From: Paraspadella gotoi
Lineage: Eukaryota > Chaetognatha
DNA: 64,000 nt
Direction: 5' to 3'
Assembly: GCA_051294375.1 (NCBI GenBank)
Contig: CM119267.1
Span: forward strand, 14,935,694 to 14,999,693
Made by a program: the position numbers and the translations under genes. The notes under the pieces are model-generated. The model saw only the letters and a list, made by a program, of their open reading frames with translations. It had not been told where the DNA came from and did not search any database. Shown one piece after another: positions 31,870 to 43,077 of the stretch. Position 1 is the stretch's first letter. Each line of letters begins with the position of its first letter.

Positions 31870-32649
31870 TATGGCACAGCCGGGTTGCCTGTGATGCCCA
31901 TTGGGATGAGGGCATCTTCACTGTTTGGCTTTGGGGCTTCCGACCCTCAGTGACGCCGTCCATCACTGCGCGGTTACACCTAAGGACGGTCTCCGCTTTT
32001 GCAAAGCAGAGGGAAGTGTTAGGACTGTGGAATGGAACACTACGCCTGGAGTGGGTGTTTCCCCGCTCTGAGCCAATGGATTTGGCTGACGGATGGTGGA
32101 ATGTGGGGGCGAGTGAATATACCGCCACAGGATCCACACCGGGCCAAGACAGAATCACTCAGGTTCTCAAGCCTGAGAGGTGTCTGACAAGACTGTTACC
32201 ATAGTGGGAGAGAGAGAGAGAGCGCTGAGTTGTGGGGGCATAGTGCCGTTTTGTCGTAGCGTACCCCAGGGGCATAGGCGTTTGTCGTAGCGTACACCAA
32301 AGTAGGCAGGGCAAGGCGTTTTGTCATAGCGTACCTGAAGAAGGTTGCGTGTCGATAGTAGGGCCCTCCACACTCTATGGCCAACAGCCGGGTTGCCTGT
32401 GATGCCCAAATTTAGGGATGGGGCATCTCAATGTTGGCTTTGGGGCTTCCGACCCCTCAGTGACGCTCCAGTCACTGAGGCGCGGTTACCCTAGGCTGGG
32501 ACGGTCCTCGCTTTGCCAACGCAGAGGGAAGGGTCGTTAGGACTGTGGATGGAGACACTTACGCCTGGGATGGGTGTTCCCCCTCTGAAGGCCAATGGAT
32601 TTGGCCTGACGATGGTGGATGTGAGGCGAAGTGGAGATATACCGCCACA
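31870..32649. mobile_element. TRIM-like element with terminal direct repeats
   Basis: Two direct repeats, 31870-32129 (260 bp) and 32376-32649 (274 bp), both begin TATGGC..CAGCCGGGTTGCC and end ATATACCGCCACA. They flank a 246-bp non-coding centre. Four-base AAAT lies on both sides (31866-31869 and 32650-32653), and the left inverted arm gives an empty-site version. This matches terminal-repeat retrotransposons in miniature in size, but I see no convincing primer-binding site on the plus strand. On the minus strand the centre begins TGGCCATAG just after the repeat, as expected for a tRNA primer site. The orientation is therefore uncertain. Confidence 0.65.
32246..32334. repeat. Three short subrepeats in the element centre
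   Basis: Consensus GCGTTTTGTCGTAGCGTACC at about 32246, 32278 and 32310, with small differences. Confidence 0.85.
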
Positions 32650-35605
32650 AAATGATATTTTGTGTTTCCACATGAGTCGGTGAAAAAGCTGGTAAAAAAG
32701 ACAGACAAGACAGAACGAGAGAGAGAGAGAAGGCAGAGAGAGAGAAGAGAGAGAGAGAGGTAAAGAGAGAAAGAGAGAGAGAGAGAGAGAGTGAAGCGAG
32801 TGAGAGAAAGAGAAAGTGAAAGTTGGAGGAAGAAGTTTTAACGCGACTTTACGTCAAAAAAAAAGGAATCAATGATGGGAACTTTTTTTCGGCAATGTTT
32901 TGGCAAAATGTCAGCCAGAACGGGAGAACCAGAGTGGACCACGTTTTTCCGATGCCAAATTCAACGAGAGTGAAAAGTGAAAAAATGAATAAGGAGACGT
33001 AGAAATGTTCCTTTTTAGCGCAAGGGGTTTTCAAATAAGGGGCGGAAGAGACAGTCGGAAAGCGAGAAAAAATTTTTTATGTTCTGACGAAAACAAGAAA
33101 TTAACAAAGCACGAACTTCGGCCTTGGCTAAGTGATCAGCAAACATTTCATGGCTTGGTTGATTTATGAAAAAGGAAACCAATGATCACTGAGTAGGAGA
33201 AATTATCAAAAGACCTTTTACGTCTGCCAAAACCGGAACCCTTTAATCTTAACAAGTTTGGTGCCTAATATCGATACAGATGTTCCGATAAAGTCTGAAA
33301 ACGCACAAAACAAACAGCTTTCCCTCTCCCTCGTATTTTTCGCTCGTAAATATCAGTTACTTTCATCCGAGGCAGAAAAGAAAACTCCCGTCAATCCGAA
33401 CAAAAGCGAGAAAAATTAAAAAAAAATTTTTAATCTGAAACATTTTGGAGAAAAGCCTTTTTGCCCCCCGACAGTGCAGCGAAAGGAGTGAGTCAGAGCT
33501 ACGGGAGTTCGGGGAGTGTACAAGGGGCTTTGTGGGGTGGGGTTCTTCGTTCGGGCGTGGGTGGAGAAAAGCAAAGGGTGGGCGAGGGTCGTGGGTAATC
33601 ACGGATCAATGAACTTCAGGTGTTTTTTTTGTTCCCCTCTACTCCCCTCCGCAACATAATACTCTCGTAATAACAACGAAACGAAATGAAATCGCTTAGA
33701 CTTTGAGGTAGATTTGATCACTTTGGTTCGGTTTAAAAAAGAAAAAACTTATACTAGTAAGAAGAAGATATATAGAAGAAGATAGAAAAGAATTTTAAAA
33801 GTGGAGGAAGGAAGAGGAAAGAAAAGACATGTAAGAATTGAAAGGTAACACCTCTTGGTAGCTGAAAGAAAGGAAAAAAAGCATGGAGGAAGGTTTTTGG
33901 AAATAGCAAGGCAAGGGAAGAGAGAAAAGATAAAGAATTGAGAGAAGGAGAAAGAGCAAAGAAAAAAGAAAGGTCGAAGCGGTGAAAGAAGCAAGAATTC
34001 GTTTCCGGGGAAGAAGATTCATAAACCGGAGTGGACTTAAGAACCGGAAATGAGTAGAGCGATTTGGTGTCGAGGAAAAAGGCGGTCGTGGGGGTGGTCC
34101 GGTGGCTGGAGTGGCGGTGGAAAGAGCGCGTAGGAAAGTTGACATATTGGTAGTGAGATCGAAGTGTATTAGGGAAGTGAGGAATAGTTAAAAAAGAAAG
34201 TGAGAGGAATGATTACGAAGGATGTATGAAGTGGTTGGAATCGTAGAGAAGTTGTTGCTCCAAGCGAAGCCATAACTAGTGGTAAGTTAAGGCGTTGCCC
34301 TCGCGGAAGAGGGACGCAGGCGGCCGGTGATTGAACAAAGAAAGTTTTGACGTCAATAGACGACTATGATGGCGCCAGTGGCGGCGAAAACGAGAAATAA
34401 GGATCAAGCAGCCGAAAAGAAGACAAAAAAAACCGAAAGGAACGACGACGACGACGAGACGACGACGACGAACGACGAGACGACGACGACGACGAACGAC
34501 CGTTGAAGTCCGGCGTAAAAACCATTTATTTTTTTGCCTGTGTCTCGCAGTTTCTTGTCGTTTTCGTTTTTATGAGAAATCGTTTCTTGCTTTTTCTTTT
34601 TCGTGCTTTTTTTTAATTTTCTTTAAACTTGTGTATATCCCGATTGATTTTTCATTTTTAAGGGTTTTCTCTTTTTTTTTTCTTCATTCAATTAATATAC
34701 TTTCTTCTTTGGCCATCATTCCTTCATTTCTCTTTTACTATCTTTTTTTTTTTCGCGTATTGACGATTCTAAGATAATTTCAAAGACAGTTAGATTGAAT
34801 GAAGTTTTAAATCTTAACAAAAAAAATTTAAACGCAATTTAAAAAAAAACAACGAAAAGATACAGGTTTATTGTGTCGGTAGGTAAAATTGAATTGGCAA
34901 CTTCCTTTCCCAAAAACCCTAAAATTGTAGAAAAACCAAATTCGCTTACTAGGACCTTAAGAACAATAAAAATAATGAAAACAATTAAAAACGATTATCC
35001 CCCGAATCGACTTTGGTGAATTTCTCTCTAGGACTAAAGAACATGCATACAAAGTTTGGGACCCTTATCAGGGTCAATCCAGTGGAAGAAGGCAGAGATA
35101 TTTTTGCAAAAAAAAACCTTTCTGTTTTATATCTCAGCTGGTATGAGAGGTAAAAAATTTTTGAAAACGGTTTTATGCTAGAGGCAGACCAAAGGTTCAG
35201 GCCATGATGGGAGAAAAAAAATTGCATCATTACTATAAATTAGTTAATAAGGGCCAATCAAAAAGACACAGTCCCCTTAGTAAAACAAGGAAAGAGTCAA
35301 CACGATTGTCCGTCGTCGTTCGTCGTCGTCATTATCGTCAGCGACAGAACGAATCAAATCTCGGTCCGAATTCGAATCAGAAAAGCACGTGATACGAATA
35401 AGATGATATCACGTGACGCGAATGAGGCGCAAGGTGCAGCGCGATGCGTTGATGCCGTTTGATGCCGTTGATGCCCGTTGATGAGGCGAATGCGTCTCAA
35501 TTCCCCCGCATGCATGAAACTCAAGGATTAGAAGAACGACCAACATCGGGAACTTAGGCAATCCAGCGGCTCTTTATTTACTTATCTCTCTCTTCTCTCT
35601 CTCTT

Positions 35606-35636
<31 letters not shown>

Positions 35637-36020
35637 CCCATCGTCTCTCCTTCTCCAGGCCCCTCTTTCACCGCATTCCACTCTCTCCTCCCTCCTCCAC
35701 CCTTCTATCGACCGGTCTCTCCTCTGCTTCGATTCTCACTCTCTCTCTACTTCCTTCTCAACTTCCGCTGGTCCCGGAGGTTGCTCGGCCGTATGCGGCC
35801 AGAGTCCAGCTACAAGGGCTGGCTCATCAAGAACCGCATTTTCAATCCCAGAAAGAATTGCTGATCGAATGGATTGACTAATTGAGCTTTGGTTTTTAAA
35901 AAAGGAAACTCTTGGTACGGTTTCGTTCGATTTGGTTTTTTTGTTGGTATAATTTAGTTCGCTTTGGTTATATTGTTTAGCAGTTCCTTTTCCTTTTGAA
36001 TAAGTTAAATAAGTTTCTTA

Positions 36021-38197
36021 GACAAAGCGAAAATTTCTTCCAAATGAAACCAAAAACTTTTTGTAAAAAAAAACAAAAAACAAACAAACAAACAAAGCAA
36101 TACAAGATTAGTTTTCCTCTTTTTTTAAAAAATCCTTGATTCGTCGATGTCATTGTCTAAAGTCCAACTGTTCATGAGTTCGCGAACAGGATAAGAGGCC
36201 AAAACGACGGAAAGTCCGCAGCTGGAAAGGCCAAAGGCTTGACAATTAGTAATGGAGGTCATTATGTCATTATGTTCGTAGCCAATGTTTACTAAATCAT
36301 CGTTATCGTGGTTGTAATCTGTGTGAGTCTTTCGTGCTTATTTTAGTCAAATTAATGAGGAATTATCGGTAAAAAGTTATATTGAAACTAATCTCTATCC
36401 AAGTGAAATAAATACTATCTCATTTCGTGATCTTCGTCCACTGACTGTTGCACTGTTGCTGAATGCTGATGTCTTCATGCATCGCTGACAAAGTCGTCGT
36501 CTTAGTCATCATCGACGTCGTCGTTCATTAATGAGGAAACTCTTTAGATTCTCTCGGTGTTCGCCCCGAGGCCGAACAAGTCACCCTCGCTGATAGAAAA
36601 AGTTCCGCGCAGCTGTGAAGGTCAAATTCGTGACTTTTTTTGTGCCGAAAAGGGGGAACGTTGGGGTCATAGCCCTGGTTGTCGTGGTCATTGATATGGT
36701 GAAATTCTTCGCCGCGATAATATCTTTCACTTGGATGATTCCTAGGATGTCGCTCATCTTTATCAACCAAAACTTCGTCGTCGGCGTCGTCGTCGCCGCT
36801 TGGGCCAATCATCGATCACGTGACACATTTCACAATTCGTTTTCTCACCGTTAATCTGATTAAACGAAATCGAGTGAAATCGAACAAGAAAAAGAGACTT
36901 GGAGTTTAGCGACAGAAATGGGAGATGATGAATTGTCTCCCTCCCCGAAACATCACTCGGAGAGGGCGTTACGGTCGTTCTCTCTCGTCTCTGTCTTCTC
37001 TTTCTCGTCTACTCTTCCGTCGTCGTCGTCTTCTCTCGGTTCTTGAGTCGGTCAGTCATGTGTCTCATCTCTGCTCTCTCTTCTGCTCTCTCTGGTCGAG
37101 GTAATTGGAGCGGAATGTTGAAATACTCTCGGTGCTTAGCAACGGCATCCGCCTTTTTCGAAGTTGAGAGGTGAAGTGGATTTCGAAGTGTACGATGTTC
37201 ATTCGTTCGTTAACTAAGTAAAAAAAAAAACAAAAACCGAACATAAAAAACAAAAGAATTGGAGAGTTGTGTTGTGTAATCATATACGTATGCTTTGATT
37301 CTGTTGTTATTTTGGGAAATTTAAAACCGCCGTCAGGATATCTAGTAATCGCCAGTCGCTTTGTAATCCTCTTCACTGCATTCCACTCGAACCCGGAGAG
37401 GAGGGGGGGGGACGAAGTGATGTTCCAGTTTAGAAACAAATAACGATTGAGACGAAAAGAAACAAAGTCTCCTAATGAAGAAACTAAATAAATATGTAAC
37501 GAAAAAAGTTTCCGGTCATTCGAAGGGTTTTTTTTTTTTTTTTCTCGTCTGACGTCTTTTGTTTTTTTGGTGAAGTTTTTCGCGGATTTGAAGAAAGAAA
37601 AAAAGTCTACTTTGTGACGAGAAAAATCTTTTTGTTTTCCTTTTTTTTATTGGCGATTCACTTAAAGGCAAGAAACAAATAGTTTTTAACTGAAAATTGC
37701 TTGTTTGGTTATGCGTCATAACTTTGTTTATTTAAAATATAGCAATCATTATTTTAAAAGCACCATGTCAGATAGTAATTAAAAAAAAATAATATGAATC
37801 GAATTGTATACAATGTGCAATTTACAAGTTTTCGAGCAGCCGCTGACAACTTTTCTTTATTTTTTCCGACCGCAGAAGCGAAAAAGTCAAAAAAAGAAAT
37901 CGCGACTAAAATTCGCAAAAAACCTTTTTTGCGTCTTTGGCGCCAAATTGCGATCGACGCGCGAAGCTTTTGGCGAGAAATCCCCGACAGTATTTCCTTT
38001 CGGCGATTATTTTAACTCTTACATTCTTTTATATTTCATTAATTTAGTTAATTTTTTAAATTTAATTCCTCAAACGCATTTTTTTTTTCAATGCATAAGT
38101 TTTCCTTCATCGAGGGATTTACGCTCGATCGGTACATGGCCTCGAGAAAAAAAATACTCGAAACCAAATAAACTCACTCTTTCTCCCTCTCTCTCTC
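36021..38197. other. Mostly non-coding
   Basis: Apart from the minus-strand frame at 36528-36812, and a 42-codon plus-strand frame starting ATGGGAGATGATG at 36918 that is largely Ser/Leu from CT-rich DNA, I see nothing supportable. Confidence 0.5.
36528..36812 (-). CDS. Small Asp/His-rich open frame, unrecognised
   Basis: An ATG at 36812 (minus) opens 94 codons, ending TAA at 36528-36530. The composition is non-repetitive and rich in Asp, His, Arg and Tyr (DDEVLVDKDERHPRNHPSER, then HHINDHDNQGYDP). There is no signal peptide. An E-box TCACGTGA sits at 36826-36833 just upstream. The Asp/His bias recalls the His-rich gene at 8-12 kb, but I see no alignable motif. It could be part of a spliced gene or chance. 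Confidence 0.3.
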   Translation of the reverse strand: MIGPSGDDDADDEVLVDKDERHPRNHPSERYYRGEEFHHINDHDNQGYDPNVPPFRHKKSHEFDLHSCAELFLSARVTCSASGRTPRESKEFPH

Positions 38198-40555
38198 NNN
38201 NNNNNNNNNNNNNNNNNNNNNNNNNNNNNNNNNNNNNNNNNNNNNNNNNNNNNNNNNNNNNNNNNNNNNNNNNNNNNNNNNNNNNNNNNNNNNNNNNNNN
38301 NNNNNNNNNNNNNNNNNNNNNNNNNNNNNNNNNNNNNNNNNNNNNNNNNNNNNNNNNNNNNNNNNNNNNNNNNNNNNNNNNNNNNNNNNNNNNNNNNNNN
38401 NNNNNNNNNNNNNNNNNNNNNNNNNNNNNNNNNNNNNNNNNNNNNNNNNNNNNNNNNNNNNNNNNNTTTACACGAACTTTTAAAGGGACTTGTACGCGAA
38501 AAGATTTTTTCACTTTTTTTTCCTCGCTTTCTTTATTTATTGTCTTTTTGGTCATCAACGTCGTCATTGATCGTCGCTTCTTCCGTCGTCGCTATCATCG
38601 TTGTCGCAGTCATTGTATTTTTGTCATCTATTTCTTTGTCATCAATATCCTGGTTTCGTTATCGTCTTCGCTGACGTCACGAGAAGCGTCGCCTTATTTT
38701 GACGTCGGAGAATCTTTCATCGATCTCTTTATCTTTCCTTTTCTCAACCCAAAAAAAGGGTTAGACTTAGTGGGAGGGTTTTTTCCTCATTTTTCTTTCG
38801 GTTTTTTTTAAGTCGTCGTCGTTGTCGTCGTCGTCTAAACACAACACAATGACGATGACAGAAAATGCATTAAACAGCAGTCAACGTCGCTGTTCATTCT
38901 CAACGTGTTCGCACCTCGCTTCAACGGCCACCACNNNNNNNNNNNNNNNNNNNNNNNNNNNNNNNNNNNNNNNNNNNNNNNNNNNNNNNNNNNNNNNNNN
39001 NNNNNNNNNNNNNNNNNNNNNNNNNNNNNNNNNNNNNNNNNNNNNNNNNNNNNNNNNNNNNNNNNNNNNNNNNNNNNNNNNNNNNNNNNNNNNNNNNNNN
39101 NNNNNNNNNNNNNNNNNNNNNNNNNNNNNNNNNNNNNNNNNNNNNNNNNNNNNNNNNNNNNNNNNNNNNNNNNNNNNNNNNNNNNNNNNNNNNNNNNNNN
39201 NNNNNNNNNNNNNNNNNNNNNNNNNNNNNNNNNNNNNNNNNNNNNNNNNNNNNNNNNNNNNNNNNNNNNNNNNNNNNNNNNNNNNNNNNNNNNNNNNNNN
39301 NNNNNNNNNNNNNNNNNNNNNNNNNNNNNNNNNNNNNNNNNNNNNNNNNNNNNNNNNNNNNNNNNNNNNNNNNNNNNNNNNNNNNNNNNNNNNNNNNNNN
39401 NNNNNNNNNNNNNNNNNNNNNNNNNNNNNNNNNNNNNNNNNNNNNNNNNNNNNNNNNNNNNNNNNNNNNNNNNNNNNNNNNNNNNNNNNNNNNNNNNNNN
39501 NNNNNNNNNNNNNNNNNNNNNNNNNNNNNNNNNNNNNNNNNNNNNNNNNNNNNNNNNNNNNNNNNNNNNNNNNNNNNNNNNNNNNNNNNNNNNNNNNNNN
39601 NNNNNNNNNNNNNNNNNNNNNNNNNNNNNNNNNNNNNNNNNNNNNNNNNNNNNNNNNNNNNNNNNNNNNNNNNNNNNNNNNNNNNNNNNNNNNNNNNNNA
39701 CGGCTTGATTAACTCACCGCCGTAACCTTTTCTTCTATATCACCTAATCGGGCAAAGAAGAAAAGATCAAATTTCTCTTTCTCTCNNNNNNNNNNNNNNN
39801 NNNNNNNNNNNNNNNNNNNNNNNNNNNNNNNNNNNNNNNNNNNNNNNNNNNNNNNNNNNNNNNNNNNNNNNNNNNNNNNNNNNNNNNNNNNNNNNNNNNN
39901 NNNNNNNNNNNNNNNNNNNNNNNNNNNNNNNNNNNNNNNNNNNNNNNNNNNNNNNNNNNNNNNNNNNNNNNNNNNNNNNNNNNNNNNNNNNNNNNNNNNN
40001 NNNNNNNNNNNNNNNNNNNNNNNNNNNNNNNNNNNNNNNNNNNNNNNNNNNNNTTCGTTCCCGCGCTTCTCGTTACGATTGTCTCGTCTGGAAAGTCGAG
40101 TTCGTTTGACAACCTCACCTCTGACTCATCTCCTTTTCCTCACCGCATCGTTTCCTGATTACTTCCTATGACTCTTTTGAGTCTTGAACCTTACTTAATT
40201 CTTTCTTCAATTTCTTAACGTTTAATCATCCAGTTTCAAAATTTTTTTTAATTTTGATTCAGTTCTCACTCTCCTGAAGGTAATTTGGATTTAACCCGTT
40301 AATGATCTCTNNNNNNNNNNNNNNNNNNNNNNNNNNNNNNNNNNNNNNNNNNNNNNNNNNNNNNNNNNNNNNNNNNNNNNNNNNNNNNNNNNNNNNNNNN
40401 NNNNNNNNNNNNNNNNNNNNNNNNNNNNNNNNNNNNNNNNNNNNNNNNNNNNNNNNNNNNNNNNNNNNNNNNNNNNNNNNNNNNNNNNNNNNNNNNNNNN
40501 NNNNNNNNNNNNNNNNNNNNNNNNNNNNNNNNNNNNNNNNNNNNNNNNNNNNNNN
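38198..40555. other. Cluster of four assembly gaps
   Basis: N runs at 38198-38466, 38935-39699, 39786-40053 and 40311-40555, separated by repeat-edge sequence (CT, GTC and poly-T). Coding content cannot be assessed. Confidence 1.
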
Positions 40556-43030
40556 TTTTTTTTTTACTTTCTAGAGAATTCGAAAAGAAAGAGTAAACTT
40601 CGTGGGTGCAAACCCACTCCTCGCCCGATGGCTTCGTCGTCGTCGTCGTCGTCGTNNNNNNNNNNNNNNNNNNNNNNNNNCTGGGACGCGCGCCCGAGTC
40701 AATGCTCAGTCGGCCAGCTACCGCTCTAATTTTTCCGCCCTTAATTTTTTATTTATTTTTTTTTTCATTTTTACCCCCCTATTTTTTTTTTTTTAATAGC
40801 CCACGGCCCAGCCGCCCCCCCTACTTTTACCCCCCTGACCCCCACCCCACCCCCCCCCCGACCCCGCACACAAGCCCACCACCCGACCCCTACCCGCCAC
40901 CCAAATTACCTTTTTATAATTAAACTAAAACCCCCCTGGCAATAAAAGGTTTTTTTTAACGTTTTTCAAAGAAAATCCCTAGAATCAAATCGGCGTTGTC
41001 GTCAGAAAGTCACGGCGCCGTTAACGGTGGATCCCGCTCTGGTCTTAAGGTTCCGACGAAAAAGACGATCCTTAGGTGGAGTATATAAAGTAAGTAGAAA
41101 GAAGAAAGAAAGATAAAAGAAGAAGAAAGAAAGAAAGAAAGAAAGAAGAAAGAAAGAAATAAAGTAAGACAGACAGAAAAAGAAAAAGAAAGAAAGAAAA
41201 AGCATCCGATTTTTTTTTCTCGTTTGTTATTTTGTTCGATTTTTATTTTCCCTTCCAGCGTGAAAGGTTCTGCGGACAACGACGACGACGACAACGAGAC
41301 ACAATTACGACGACGAATTGGAAACTTGTCCTTCAACCGTGATGCCGAAGGAAGTCGATGAAAGACGCGAAAATGGATCGGCGATTTTTCGCTGGCGCCT
41401 CCTCGCAATTCCCACGAAATGACGACCAACTTAATGGAAACTCAGAAAAACTTCAATGGTGGAGACGTTTGTTGTTGTTATTGTTATTGTTGTTTGTTGT
41501 TGTATTCTTTTATTTTAAAGGGGACAGAAGAGAAGAGAGGAAACTTCCATTTCTTGTCATGCTTTGTCTATATAAAATAAATTGACATATATTATAATGT
41601 TAGTTATAATGAAAGAAAAGATCGTTGGATCTCCTCCATTCAAATTAGAGAGGCGACGGAGGGCGCGCCGAAGCCACGGAACACAACCAAACAGCAAACG
41701 GAGTCAACCGCAGCGGATCAAACCGCAGCGGATCAACCGCAGCCGGAACAAACAACAACAACTCGGAGGAAAAGAAGGCGGAGGGAGAAGAGGGAAGAGG
41801 AGGAAGATGAAAATTTTGAAGAAAATGTAATGAGGACGACGACGACGACGATGATGATGACGATGATGACGATTACGATGACACGATAAAGACGCAAATG
41901 ATGACAATGATGACGACGACAACGATCTAAAGAATGCGATTGAAATCGTGTTCGTTTACATAGCGTCGTCGGTTATCGTCTCGGCTTGGTCGCCGGCGGA
42001 CGTCCGACTCCGTTGCTCTTTTATCTCCAAAAGCCGCCAATGATTCTCCAAGGATTTCGTGCAGCCAGGGTGAGAGGTCAGTGGTGAGAGGCCAGTGGTG
42101 AGAGGCCAGTGGTCAGAGAGTCAAGGTTAAAGGGAAGGGAAGAGGGAAGAGGAGCGCGTCCGTGGCTCTTTAGAGATACAGTCATTAGGAACGAGAATGT
42201 AAGAATAGTGGTGACAAAGGGTCGCATGGGCCGAAGGAAATCGTTTTTCCCTCCCCCTCCCTCTAGGCACCAAAATCGCTGGCTTGTTTGTTCGTCAACG
42301 TTGAAGTTCAAGTTAGCTCAAAGCTAGGGTAAGTTCATGTCAATGTCATGTTCATGTCACACTTCAATCGAAAACCTTTACCTCACAGCGTCGATCGATG
42401 AGAAATTGGCAAGATCTTCGACGATAGATCCCGACAAATTTCGTCTCGATTATGGCTGAACATCAATCAGAGTTCATGGACGCCGTCGCCTAAAGATGTC
42501 CTTAGCAAACGAAACGCCCGCCGTTCCTCAAGGAGTTGGGGAATACAACTGGACGCACGGGTTGTTCAGGGGTGGAGGTGGATAGTAAATTGTTGTAAGA
42601 GGGGATAGAAAAGGGCGATAGGAGAAAGTTGAAAAGGGGATACTCAGTTGAAATGGAGTTGGTTGAATTGACTACTTAAAATGAAAGAATGAAGTGAGGG
42701 GGAAATATTGCGGAGAAACGATGAAGGCGGTGAAAAAAAACCAAAGAGCCGAGGATTCTTCTCTCCTGTGAGGAAGAATTCCGAGTCAACGCCGCTCGTC
42801 GGAGGTGGTCGGCTTCTATTTAACCTTTCTTTTTTAATTCGTCGCGTCGTTTGTTTTCAAAAAATAATTTTTTTTCCGAAAGAGCTTTTTACGTTTTTTA
42901 CGTTACTCAACGAGATGTTTTTAACGCGAACCAAAAAGTTGGGAAAAATTAAGCCTTTAAGCGCATCACCGCTTTTCTCTCTTTTCTCTTTCTCTTTCTC
43001 TCCTCTCTCCTCTCTCTCTCTCGTCTCTCT

Positions 43031-43063
<33 letters not shown>

Positions 43064-43077
43064 CTCTCACAACACAG
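40556..43077. other. Low-complexity and weakly coding-like sequence
   Basis: A 25-N gap (40656-40680), a C/T-rich stretch near 40780-40940, and GAC-rich patches near 41280 and 41830. An ATG at 42452 opens a short frame (MAEHQSEFMDAVA), with another frame nearby reading VPQGVGEYNWTHGLF. Either could be the 5' end of the leucine-rich-repeat gene downstream, but I cannot connect them. Confidence 0.3.

Larger units (their letters stand above)
30630..36020. repeat. Right arm of the large inverted repeat
   Basis: Reverse-complement copy of 21480-25800. Differences are mostly single-base insertions and deletions, often in homopolymers, with contracted and scrambled microsatellites. That is the error profile of uncorrected long reads. 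It also carries a 780-bp insertion (31870-32649) absent from the left arm. Open frames here are broken copies of those in the left arm. Confidence 0.87.

Noticed and set aside
33795-34145. Right-arm frame resembling a left-arm frame at 23061-23312
   Set aside because: Similarity is only because the arms are inverted copies. Indels fall without regard to codons, so there is no sign of coding constraint.
38822-39712. Long open frame across the gap at 38935-39699
   Set aside because: Nearly all codons are N; only repeat-edge sequence is real.
42452-42590. Possible PLAC8-like start (GVGEYNWTHGLF)
   Set aside because: Only a dozen residues fit; no Cys-rich core follows and the frame stops immediately.
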